A stretch of 64,000 nucleotides of DNA, taken from the NCBI RefSeq assembly GCF_003284725.1, contig NZ_PGTO01000016.1:1-64000 (forward strand), read 5' to 3'. This document shows, one piece after another, positions 27,543-37,500 of this stretch; position 1 is the first letter of the stretch; every line of letters starts with the position of its first letter. The DNA comes from Paramagnetospirillum kuznetsovii (GTDB lineage Bacteria > Pseudomonadota > Alphaproteobacteria > Rhodospirillales > Magnetospirillaceae). Both the position numbers and the translations under genes were made by a program. The notes under the pieces are model-generated. The model did no database searches. It was not told where the DNA came from and saw nothing but the letters and a program-made list of their open reading frames with translations.

Positions 27543-27935
27543 TCACTTGGTCAGCGGAGCGTTGGTCAGCCAAATATCGATATCGCTTTCCAGATTGCGG
27601 ATCCAAAAATTGTAGTGGGGATGAACGCTGCCGTTGTTTTCGTTCATTCCCTTCGATCCGGCGTGGATGATGCTGAAACTCTTGGCATCGAACGCGATCT
27701 CCACTTCAGCGGAGAACTTCGGCTGGATTTGGGCCGCGCGTAGCTTTCCGGGGCCGCTACGCTCCATGCGCCAGCCCCGTGACCGCCCGGCGTCGATGAT
27801 AGCCGTTTCGATCCGGTCCAAAGACAGCGTTTGCGCTTTGGCGGGGACGGGATGAGAACGGACGTCATAGATGGGTTCGTTGGCGCAAGCCATCAGCATG
27901 ACGGCGAAACCCAGGACGGCCATACGAAATTTCAT
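27543..27935 (-). CDS. Small lipoprotein of unknown function
   Basis: A 130-residue predicted lipoprotein. The signal sequence ends in a lipobox-like MLMAC (Cys near residue 17). The remainder alternates polar strands and contains VEIAFDAKSFSIIH and HPHYNFWIRNLESDI. GAGGG sits 5 bases upstream of the ATG. I do not recognise the family with certainty. It is convergent with the aryl polyene operon and downstream of the methyltransferase gene on the same strand, so it may be co-transcribed with the latter. Confidence 0.75.
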   Translation of the reverse strand: MKFRMAVLGFAVMLMACANEPIYDVRSHPVPAKAQTLSLDRIETAIIDAGRSRGWRMERSGPGKLRAAQIQPKFSAEVEIAFDAKSFSIIHAGSKGMNENNGSVHPHYNFWIRNLESDIDIWLTNAPLTK

Positions 27936-28056
27936 CTCGACCCTCGGCGGATATGGGAATGGATGCCTCCGATGGATGTACGAGGCTCATGCTTAATATC
28001 AAAATACGAGATGTTCTCGTGGAAGACTATATGAAATTGAAGGCCGGTCACGGGCA

Positions 28057-28764
28057 TCAGGACCGCGACGGCTTCATGGCGATGGCGTTGACCAGGGTTT
28101 CCTCCCGTTCCGCCGGGACCGGCAGGCCAATCCATTCCAGGAAGCCGATATCGGGCCGACTCCACCACAAATACGGCTGGGAGATCCGCTCCGCGGGCAG
28201 GTCGAAGCCGACCTGGCGCATCAAGGCGATATATTCCTCCGCTGTCTTTTGAACCTCCATGGGGTGGCGAAACAGCAGGCGGATGGGCAGCGAGTGGATA
28301 TAGCGCTTGGTGGATTCGGCGAAGAGCAGGATGCCGCCCGGCTTCAGGACGCGAAAGAACTCGGACATGGCGGGGTCGGGGTCGACCAGGTGGTGAAAGG
28401 TCTGGTGGCAAAACACCATGTCGAATTCATCATCGGGAAAATCCATGCGCGACGCACTGCCCGAATGCAGGGTGACGGGGACGGCGCAACGCGCGGCTGC
28501 CGCCTGGGCCCGGTTTTGAATGTCGGGCACCGCGTCCATGCCGATGATATGTTTGGGGGCAAAGCGTCGCGCCAGTTCGTCGAAGGAGTGTCCGAAGCCG
28601 CACCCGACATCGATCACCTTATGAAACGGTCCGGCCTGAACTGGGATAAGGCGCTGAAGATCATTCATGGCGCGACAAAGCACATGGGTCTTCCATGTAT
28701 CGGACTTGATGAACCAATCGCCAAAATGCGTTTCTGGAACAAAGTTCTCAGTATTTAGAGTCAT
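28057..28764 (-). CDS. SAM-dependent methyltransferase (class I)
   Basis: A 235-residue Rossmann-type methyltransferase. Motif I is VIDVGCGFGHSFDEL, followed by IIGMDAVPD (motif II), MDFPDDEFDMVFCHQTFHHL and LKPGGILLFAEST. This is the UbiE/Methyltransf_11 pattern. The substrate is not readable. Many aryl polyene loci include a methyltransferase acting on the aromatic head group; this gene sits just beyond the locus and is a candidate, but the opposite strand and the lipoprotein gene in between weaken the link. ATG 28764 is chosen; a TTG 23 codons earlier is in frame. Confidence 0.85.
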   Translation of the reverse strand: MTLNTENFVPETHFGDWFIKSDTWKTHVLCRAMNDLQRLIPVQAGPFHKVIDVGCGFGHSFDELARRFAPKHIIGMDAVPDIQNRAQAAAARCAVPVTLHSGSASRMDFPDDEFDMVFCHQTFHHLVDPDPAMSEFFRVLKPGGILLFAESTKRYIHSLPIRLLFRHPMEVQKTAEEYIALMRQVGFDLPAERISQPYLWWSRPDIGFLEWIGLPVPAEREETLVNAIAMKPSRS

Positions 28765-29112
28765 GTCAAATTGTGTCGCTTGTTGTTTGCAAATGGAATG
28801 CTCTGTTACACCAAGCCGTGGGGCAGGCGTCAATAACTCTTTTTGGTGGTGTCATGCCGTTCGTCGTTTGATGTGACCCAAGGGCGGGCGAGGTGTCGGC
28901 GCTCCGGGCGGGGCGATGTCTCTTTGCCTTTGGTCCAAAATACTGTGCGCTTCGGGTTGTTTGCGCTATGACGGACGAATATTTCCTGCCAGAAAGCATT
29001 CATGAAATTTCGGCGTCGTCCGATCCTGGGCATGGAACCGGGACGCTGGTCCGTTTAGTCTGCGGCGCAATCGACTCCTGCCTGGCGAGTCGCGATTTCG
29101 AGGGAGCGCGTG
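28765..29112. other. Intergenic region between methyltransferase and decarboxylase genes
   Basis: About 348 bp between divergent genes. A weak plus-strand open frame through it overlaps the decarboxylase start and has no family resemblance. The region 28920-28995 is of mixed composition and could hold promoters for both directions. I see no clear terminator, palindrome or riboswitch. Confidence 0.4.
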
Positions 29113-31452
29113 ATGGAGTTTTTTCGGCGGCTGACGTTTCTGGTCTGCGCTCCGGCCTTTGATTCCGGCGACCTGGAAGGTGCTCGCGTCCAGCAGATCA
29201 TCACCGAGGTCGAACGCCTTGGCTTCGAGGTGGTGCGGGCGCGCCGGATCGAGGACGCCGAGATCGCGGTGCAGACCGATGCCGCCATCGGCTGCGTGCT
29301 GGTGGATTGGGCGCGCGACGTGGACGGCAAGGCCACCGCCCTGATCGATCTGATGCGCCGCCGGGGCCTGGAAATGCCCATCGTCATCCTGGTGCGCGGC
29401 GAGCGCTTCGAGGACATTCCCGTTGAAGTCCTCGACTATATCGACGGCTATGTCTTCCTGGCCGAGGAAACCCCGGAATTCATCGCCAAGAATCTGATCA
29501 GCCGCCTGAAGCAGTTCGGCGACACCCTGAAGACGCCGTTCTTCGGCGCCCTGGTGGACTATGCCGAGGAAGCCAACCAGCTGTGGACCTGTCCCGGCCA
29601 TAACGGCGGCATCTTCTACAATCGCAGCCCCATCGGCCGGATCTTCGTCGAGCATCTGGGCGAGGCGGTGTTCCGCGACGATCTGGACAATTCCATCCTG
29701 GAGCTGGGCGACCTGCTGACCCATGAAGGCCCGGCGCTTCAGGCGCAGAAGGAAGCCGCCAAGATCTTCGGGGCGGAAAAAACCTATTTCGTGCTCAACG
29801 GCACCTCGGCCTCCAACAAGATCGTGCTGTCCGCCCTGGTGGCCGAGGATGATCTGGTGCTATTCGACCGCAACAATCACAAGGCGGCCCATCACGGCGC
29901 CCTGCTGCTGGGCGGCGGCATTCCGATCTTTCTCGAGACCGATCGCAACGCCCAGGGACTGATCGGCCCCATCCAGGCCCATGCCTTCGAGGAAGAGGCG
30001 ATCCGCGCCAAGATCCGCGACAATCCCCTGGTCAAGGATCCGGAGGCGTGGACGCGCAAGCGGCCGTTCCGCGTCGCCGTCATCGAGCAGTGCACCTATG
30101 ACGGCACCATCTACAACGCCGAGATGATCCTGAAGCGCATCGGCCATCTGTGCGACTACATCCTGTTCGACGAGGCCTGGGCCGGATTCCTGAAGTTCCA
30201 TCCGCTGTTCCGCGGCCGCTACGGCATGGGATTGGAGAATCTGGGCGAGGATTCGCCCGGCATCATCACCACCCAGTCCACCCACAAGCAGATGGCCGGG
30301 TTCTCCCAGGCCTCGCAGATCCATGTGCGCGATCGCCATATCAAAGGCCAGAGCCGCCGCATCGAGCACCGTCGCTTCAACGAGACCTTCCTGCTGCACG
30401 CCTCGACCTCGCCGTTCTATCCGCTGTTCGCGTCCCTGGACGTGGGCGCCCAGATGATGCGTGGGCGTTCGGGCGAGGTGCTGTGGGACGATACCGTTCG
30501 CCTCGGCATCGAGCTGCGCAAGAAGATCCGGGCCATCAAGGCCGAGTTCATGGAGAAGGAAAAGGATCCGGTCCGCCACTGGTTCTTCGACCCCTTCGTT
30601 CCCGATCGGGTGACCAACGCCAACGGCGCCGATATCGCCTGGGAGCATGTCCCCACCGACGCCATCGCCACCGATGTCCGCTATTGGGAGCTCTCGCCCG
30701 GCGCCGCCTGGCACGGCTTCAAGACGGTGGACCGGCCGGCCTATGCCATGACCGATCCCAACAAGCTGACCCTGCTGACCCCTGGTTTCGACCGCTTGAC
30801 CGGGGCCTATGCCGATTACGGCATTCCCGCCCCGGTGGTCGCCCAGTTCCTGCGCGAGAACCGCGTGGTTCCGGAAAAGAACGATCTCAACTCGCTGCTG
30901 TTCCTGCTGACCCCCGGCATCGAGTCGAGCAAGGCGGGAACCCTGCTGTCCACCCTGGTGGCCTTCAAGCGCCGCCATGACGACAACGCCCTGCTGGACG
31001 ACACCATTCCCGAATTCGTCGCCAAGCGGCGCCAACGCTATTCCGGCATCCGCGTCCAGGATCTGTGCCGCGACATGCACGCCTTCTTCCGCGAGCGCAA
31101 TGTCAGCGCCCTGCAGCGCGCCCAGTTCTCACCGGAGCATCGCCCCCATATGGTCATGCGGCCCAACGACGCGGTTCGCATGCTGACCCGCAATCAGGTG
31201 GACTATCTGCCCATCGACCAGATCGATGGCCGCATCGCCACCACCTTGTGGGTGGTCTATCCGCCCGGCATCGCCACCATCATTCCCGGTGAGCGCCTGT
31301 GCGAGCGGGCCAAGCCCATGCTGGACTATCTGAAGATGTTCGAGCGCAGCGCCAACCTGTTTCCCGGCTTCGAGGCGGAAATCCAGGGGATGTATCGCGA
31401 GATCGAGGCCGATGGCCGGATTCGCTTCTACACCTATGTGGCCAGGGAATAG
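29113..31452 (+). CDS. Ornithine/lysine/arginine decarboxylase (fold-type I, inducible class)
   Basis: A 779-residue PLP enzyme that would decarboxylate a basic amino acid to a polyamine precursor in the cytosol. Domains: N-terminal response-regulator-like wing (about 1-130), large PLP domain (about 140-560) and C-terminal domain to the end. Seen: LWTCPGHNGGIFY, LNGTSASNKIVL, FDRNNHKAAHHG, the aspartate in YILFDEAWAGF and the PLP lysine in STHKQMAGFSQAS (around residue 395). Length fits the inducible AdiA/CadA/SpeF class. Which substrate it uses cannot be decided from the sequence. AGGGAG at 29101-29106 supports ATG 29113. No antiporter gene is next to it. Confidence 0.9.
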   Translation: MEFFRRLTFLVCAPAFDSGDLEGARVQQIITEVERLGFEVVRARRIEDAEIAVQTDAAIGCVLVDWARDVDGKATALIDLMRRRGLEMPIVILVRGERFEDIPVEVLDYIDGYVFLAEETPEFIAKNLISRLKQFGDTLKTPFFGALVDYAEEANQLWTCPGHNGGIFYNRSPIGRIFVEHLGEAVFRDDLDNSILELGDLLTHEGPALQAQKEAAKIFGAEKTYFVLNGTSASNKIVLSALVAEDDLVLFDRNNHKAAHHGALLLGGGIPIFLETDRNAQGLIGPIQAHAFEEEAIRAKIRDNPLVKDPEAWTRKRPFRVAVIEQCTYDGTIYNAEMILKRIGHLCDYILFDEAWAGFLKFHPLFRGRYGMGLENLGEDSPGIITTQSTHKQMAGFSQASQIHVRDRHIKGQSRRIEHRRFNETFLLHASTSPFYPLFASLDVGAQMMRGRSGEVLWDDTVRLGIELRKKIRAIKAEFMEKEKDPVRHWFFDPFVPDRVTNANGADIAWEHVPTDAIATDVRYWELSPGAAWHGFKTVDRPAYAMTDPNKLTLLTPGFDRLTGAYADYGIPAPVVAQFLRENRVVPEKNDLNSLLFLLTPGIESSKAGTLLSTLVAFKRRHDDNALLDDTIPEFVAKRRQRYSGIRVQDLCRDMHAFFRERNVSALQRAQFSPEHRPHMVMRPNDAVRMLTRNQVDYLPIDQIDGRIATTLWVVYPPGIATIIPGERLCERAKPMLDYLKMFERSANLFPGFEAEIQGMYREIEADGRIRFYTYVARE

Positions 31453-31564
31453 GGGAAGCGGGGCCGATTGTGAATTTTCAGTGACGTGCCCGTTCGGATA
31501 GTTCCATTACCGGGGCCCCCCCTCCTATTGTGACCGCTACTGGCGGAGGATGCAGGAGGGGGCC

Positions 31565-31750
31565 ATGGCGCCCGAACCGAACCCGTTGCGTCACCAAGGC
31601 GCCCACGAACGGCTGGACCACAGGGATCCTCCCTGGATGTATCTGGTCTTGTTGGCTGTCGTCGTCGGCGGACTGCTGGCCGCCAATCCGTCCAGCATTC
31701 CCGACCGTGCCCTGACCGCGTTCACCACCCTGGTGAGCGGCGGTCACTGA
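31565..31750 (+). CDS. Small single-span membrane protein of unknown function
   Basis: A 61-residue protein with one strong transmembrane helix (MYLVLLAVVVGGLLAANP, about residues 25-42) after a polar His/Pro-rich N-terminus. A near-perfect AGGAGG at 31554-31559, five bases before ATG 31565, makes translation likely. The ATG at 31550 is too close to its own ribosome site. No family recognised. It sits alone between the decarboxylase and a convergent small gene whose stop overlaps its end. Confidence 0.6.
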   Translation: MAPEPNPLRHQGAHERLDHRDPPWMYLVLLAVVVGGLLAANPSSIPDRALTAFTTLVSGGH

Positions 31751-31941
31751 GTGTGGGGCCCCTTGCGGGCCAACTTTTCCACTTCGCTCAGGACCAGGAA
31801 GGCCATGTCGCGCTGGCGGATATCGGCGGCGTGGCCGGTTTCCATGGCCCGTTCGCGGGCGATATCCACCGCATGGGCACCATAGCAGATCATCATGCGG
31901 CGGGCGGCACAGGCTATGTCATTGGAATCAATGGTCAACAT
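31744..31941 (-). CDS. Small conserved-looking protein of unknown function
   Basis: A 65-residue soluble, mostly helical protein (LTIDSNDIACAARRMMICYG, then VLSEVEKLARKGPH at the C-terminus). GAGG five bases upstream of ATG 31941 gives good start support, and codon use is like the neighbours. Its last codons overlap the end of the convergent small membrane protein gene by 7 bp. I cannot assign a function; a regulatory or cell-cycle-associated small protein is possible but unsupported. Confidence 0.55.
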   Translation of the reverse strand: MLTIDSNDIACAARRMMICYGAHAVDIARERAMETGHAADIRQRDMAFLVLSEVEKLARKGPHTQ

Positions 31942-32070
31942 ATTGACCTCCAGCGCTGTAGCATTCACAGTATGTAGTATCGCAGGTGGAAAATGCAAGA
32001 AATTGCCGCTTTCACCCCGCGCCGCCTTGCGGTAAACCGGACGTCGCTTCCCACCAGCAATCGAGAGAGC

Positions 32071-34371
<2,301 letters not shown>

Positions 34372-34375
34372 CTCC

Positions 34376-35677
34376 ATGCGCCGTCTCGCCGCCGCCCTGT
34401 TGCTGTTGCTCTGTCCGACACTGGTTCACGCCCTGCCGGTCACCACGGCGGCCGGCAATCCCACCATCGTGGTCGGCATCATCGCCACCCTCGGCGGGGC
34501 GGGGGCCATGGCGGGACAGGATTCGGTGGACGGATTCACCACGGCGCTACGGCAGATGGGCGGGCGTTTCGCCAATCAGGAAGTGCGCGTCGTGGTGGTC
34601 GATGATCGCGGCTCGCCCGACACGGCGATCCAAGTCACCCGTCGGCTGCTGGAACGGGAGAAGGTGGATTTCGTGCTGACGGCGGTGTCACAGCCCTCCC
34701 TGGCCGCCATCATCAAACCCTTGCTGGACTCGCGGGTCTTCGTCATCAATCTGGATGCCGGGCCGCCGAGCCTGCTGGGGCCGGACTGCAACCCGTCGCT
34801 GTTCCAGATGGGAGTCTCGCCGGACGCCATCAACGAAGCGGCGGGGCTGTTCTTCGCGGCCGAGAAATATCGCAAGCTGGTGGTGGTCGGTCCCGACGCT
34901 CCCGCCACCAACGCCGCCGTGGCCGCCATCCGGCGTAATTGGACCGGCGACATCGTCGATGTGTTGCGGGTCAAGGGCGGCGCCCTGACCTTTGCTCCCG
35001 AAGTGGCCCGACTGCGCGAACTGGCCCCTGACGCGGTCTATACGGTGCTGACCGGCGGCATGGGCGTCGCCTTCGTGCGTGACTATTCCACCGCCGGGCT
35101 GAAGTCCGACATTCCCCTGGTGGGGCCGTGGACGGCATTCGAGCGCCCCATGCTGCCGGGCTTGGCCGATCACGGCTTGGATATTCTGAATATCGCGCCG
35201 TGGAGCCCCGATCTCGACACGCCGCTGAACAAGCGCATGGTGACCGATTTCGAACTGGAATACGGCCGTCCCGCCACCTCGTGGGTGGCGCAGGGCTATG
35301 ACGCCGCCCTTTTGCTGGAATCGACCATGAAGTTCACCTCGGGGCGCACCACCGACCGCGAGGCGGTGCGCCACGGGGTGCGGCGGGCGGAGTTTTCCCC
35401 GGTTCAGGGAAGCTTTCGCTTCGACACCAATCACGGCCCGTCCATCAACCTGTATCTGCGCCGGGTGATTCGCGACGCCAAGGGGCGGTTGACCGAGGAA
35501 CTGCGTACCGTCCTGGTCAAGGACTGGCATGGCCGCGAGGTCGCCCAATGCCCCATGCGCTGGGCAGAGGACTTGACCCAACCGGGAGGCAAGCCGGGCT
35601 CGGCGCCCGCCCAGCCCCCCAAGCCGCCCAAGGCGCCCCCCCCCTCCGCCAAGCCCCCGAAAAAGCCGGTGCAATAG
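34376..35677 (+). CDS. Periplasmic ligand-binding protein, branched-chain amino acid (LivJ) type
   Basis: A 433-residue exported protein. Signal peptide about 1-19 (LAAALLLLLCPTLVHALP). The mature part is a type I periplasmic binding fold: VVGIIATLGGAGAMAGQDSVDGF, VDDRGSPDTAIQVTRRLL and VDFVLTAVSQPSLAAI. The C-terminal about 35 residues are a Pro/Lys-rich tail (QPPKPPKAPPP), unusual for this family. No permease or ATPase genes adjoin it, so it may serve a transporter elsewhere or act as a receptor. It starts 4 bp after tex. Ligand unknown. Confidence 0.85.
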   Translation: MRRLAAALLLLLCPTLVHALPVTTAAGNPTIVVGIIATLGGAGAMAGQDSVDGFTTALRQMGGRFANQEVRVVVVDDRGSPDTAIQVTRRLLEREKVDFVLTAVSQPSLAAIIKPLLDSRVFVINLDAGPPSLLGPDCNPSLFQMGVSPDAINEAAGLFFAAEKYRKLVVVGPDAPATNAAVAAIRRNWTGDIVDVLRVKGGALTFAPEVARLRELAPDAVYTVLTGGMGVAFVRDYSTAGLKSDIPLVGPWTAFERPMLPGLADHGLDILNIAPWSPDLDTPLNKRMVTDFELEYGRPATSWVAQGYDAALLLESTMKFTSGRTTDREAVRHGVRRAEFSPVQGSFRFDTNHGPSINLYLRRVIRDAKGRLTEELRTVLVKDWHGREVAQCPMRWAEDLTQPGGKPGSAPAQPPKPPKAPPPSAKPPKKPVQ

Positions 35678-35743
35678 GTTTCGTCCCTGGTTCGCGTCTT
35701 GCATGGTGATCGCCTCGATCTTTCGTTCTCGGGGAGATAACCC

Positions 35744-36241
35744 ATGTCCATGACCGTCGATTCCAGCCCGCCGGGGGCCAATGCCATCCTTGGCTCGCAG
35801 GCCGCGGGGCCGTCCGCCAAGACCGGCGATTTCAGTGCCGCCCTGGCGGCGGAGCAGCGGGCCGAGGCCAGCCTGCGCGATCAGGCCGATACCCTGGACG
35901 CCATCAAGGCCAAGGGATTCAGCGCCTGGGTTCGCGACACGCGGATCGAGAAGCTGAAAGCGGAAATCCGCAAGAAGGTCATGGCCGCCATGGGGCTGGA
36001 TGAGAAATCCTTGGCCGCCCTGAACGACAAAGTGCGCCAGTCCATCGAAAAGCAGATCGAGGAACAGGTCATGCGCGAAATGGAGCAGGCCATGAAGGAG
36101 GACAAGGACGGTGGGAAGAAATCGCCCCAGTCGGCCGCCTCCGGTGGGCAAAATTTGCCGGATGGCCCGGTTTGCGGCGCCAAGCGGGTTCCGGTGATCG
36201 CGGCCCTGGCGACGCCGGGCGGTGAATCGGTGCTTGGCTAG
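35744..36241 (+). CDS. Hypothetical helical protein
   Basis: A 165-residue soluble protein without signal peptide. The N-terminal 40 residues are Ala/Gly/Ser-rich. Residues about 40-125 are strongly helical and charged, with a likely coiled coil (IRKKVMAAMGLDEKSL, then IEKQIEEQVMREMEQAMKED). A single Cys lies near residue 144. GGAG seven bases upstream supports ATG 35744; ATG 35750 is an alternative. I do not recognise the family. It is followed by the repeat element at 36268. Confidence 0.6.
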   Translation: MSMTVDSSPPGANAILGSQAAGPSAKTGDFSAALAAEQRAEASLRDQADTLDAIKAKGFSAWVRDTRIEKLKAEIRKKVMAAMGLDEKSLAALNDKVRQSIEKQIEEQVMREMEQAMKEDKDGGKKSPQSAASGGQNLPDGPVCGAKRVPVIAALATPGGESVLG

Positions 36242-36267
36242 TTCGTTGCAGGCCAATCAGACGACCT

Positions 36268-36371
36268 GTCATTCCGACGACCAGCGGGAGGAGGAATCTC
36301 ATTCTGGACCGGCATTTCAGAACCGGCATCGGCGGATCAGACGGAGATCCCTCGCATCCGCTCGGGATGAC
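36268..36371. repeat. 104-bp MITE-like repeat, copy A
   Basis: Begins GTCATTCCGA and ends TCGGGATGAC, so the termini are inverted repeats with one mismatch. The inside contains CGACGACCAGCGGGAGGAGG and CGGAGATCCCTCGC. It matches copy B at 46979-47082 in length (both 104 bp) and in most of its sequence. No coding capacity. Confidence 0.75.
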
Positions 36372-36383
36372 AAGCCGGGATGA

Positions 36384-36794
36384 TTACCGGCTGCGCTCGA
36401 CCAGCTTGATCATGGTGTCAAGCGTCAGCGAGGCAAAGGTCGCCCGCGCCGTGTCCTCGATTTCCATCAGCACCTGGCACAGGGCCTTGCCCTCGGCGGT
36501 GTCGTCGCCGTCCTCGCGCTCGCCGTTGCGGATGGGGTCGATGGTCTCGAACAGCTGGATGATGTCGAGCAAGGTGGTGCGCCGCCGGTTGCCCGAGAAG
36601 CGATAGCCACCACCGGCGCCGCGCACTGCCTCCACCAGCCCGACCCGGCCCAGCGAGCGCAGAACCTTGGCCAGATGATTGGTGGAGATGCCGTATTTCT
36701 CGGCGATTTCATTGGCCGACAATTGGCGGTCGGGACCGGCGGCCAGTTCAAGCACGGCGAACAGGGCGCAGCGGGTAGCCTTCTGGAGTTTCAT
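36384..36794 (-). CDS. Rrf2-family transcriptional regulator
   Basis: A 136-residue DNA-binding protein with the Rrf2 N-terminal winged helix (MKLQKATRCALFAVLELAA, then ISTNHLAKVLRSLGRVGLVE and RGAGGGYRFSG). In the region where IscR, NsrR and RirA carry three cluster-binding Cys, only one Cys is visible (GKALCQVL). It may therefore be cluster-free, or sense in another way. AAGGA six bases before ATG 36794 fixes the start. The ATG overlaps the stop of the acetyltransferase gene (TGATG). The hox operon lies beyond the acetyltransferase gene, divergently, so a link to hox control is possible but unproven. Confidence 0.85.
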   Translation of the reverse strand: MKLQKATRCALFAVLELAAGPDRQLSANEIAEKYGISTNHLAKVLRSLGRVGLVEAVRGAGGGYRFSGNRRRTTLLDIIQLFETIDPIRNGEREDGDDTAEGKALCQVLMEIEDTARATFASLTLDTMIKLVERSR

Positions 36795-37297
36795 CAGAGA
36801 TCCTTCTCCAGTTCGATGAACGGCCCGGCCATCATGCCCTGGCTGCGGAAAAAGCTCATGATCAGGGTGTGGTCGCGGGCCAGCATGGTGCGAACCTTGT
36901 TGGCCCCGGCCTTGCGGAACCGGTCGTTCAGCGCCTCGAACAGCGTGTTGCCGACACCGGCCTGACGTATTTCGTTGCGCACGCCGATGGCGAATACCCA
37001 ACCGCAGGGCGGCGATCCGAATTCCCAGGCGCGAATTTCTCCGATGATAAACCCCAGTACCGTATCGCCATCGCAGGCGACCAAGAAAAATCGGTACCGT
37101 TTTACGGATTTAGGTTGAACGTCATCGTCGATATCAGCGGCGCGATTGTTGTATCGCTCGAAGAGATCTTGCCAATACTCGTCTTTGAACAGACCAGTGT
37201 TTTCGGCGTCGATGTCAATCACTTGCGGAATGTCCGCCGCTTTGGCGAGGCGGACCACGCACTTCTTTTCAGATTGTTTGGTCTGAGAATTTGCCAT
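36794..37297 (-). CDS. GNAT-family N-acetyltransferase
   Basis: A 167-residue acetyl-CoA-dependent N-acetyltransferase. Visible: VRLAKAADIPQVIDIDAE at the N-terminus, the central LGFIIGEI strand, and the CoA-binding part GVRNEIRQAGVGNTLFEAL (Q/RxxGxG/A pattern). The tail has the RTMLARDHTLIMSFFRSQGM segment. The target is unknown. It is coupled to the Rrf2 gene. ATG 37297 gives the family length; the longer frame from 37384 adds a non-conserved extension. Confidence 0.85.
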   Translation of the reverse strand: MANSQTKQSEKKCVVRLAKAADIPQVIDIDAENTGLFKDEYWQDLFERYNNRAADIDDDVQPKSVKRYRFFLVACDGDTVLGFIIGEIRAWEFGSPPCGWVFAIGVRNEIRQAGVGNTLFEALNDRFRKAGANKVRTMLARDHTLIMSFFRSQGMMAGPFIELEKDL

Positions 37298-37453
37298 GCC
37301 GAGCGTCTCTCCACCTGATTTAGCAGTTTTAGTGCAGGAATGCCTTGAAGACAATGACGATTGTTCAAACCGTCGTTGGCGCATGGCTGGTCGGAGCCGG
37401 TCGCGGCTATGGCATGAAAAGGAGCGTTGCGTCGTTTAATCTGGGGTGTACCA

Positions 37454-37467
37454 TTGATCGCGATCAC
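37454..37467. promoter_or_regulatory. FNR/FixK-like palindrome upstream of hoxF
   Basis: TTGATCGCGATCAC fits the TTGAT-N4-ATCAA anaerobic-regulator box with one mismatch. It lies about 33 bp before the hoxF ATG at 37501. This is close for a classical activator position unless the leader is very short, so the mode of action is open. Oxygen-dependent control of a hydrogenase would make sense. Confidence 0.45.
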
Positions 37468-37500
37468 ACAGGCGAACTTTGACCATGTGGGGGATTTGCG

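Noticed and set aside
28893-29162. Plus-strand open frame of 89 codons before the decarboxylase gene
   Set aside because: It overlaps the decarboxylase start, lacks a ribosome site and has no recognisable motif.
37298-37453. Sigma-54 promoter for the hox operon
   Set aside because: A GGCGC-like element was considered, but the required GG-N10-GC spacing is not met.
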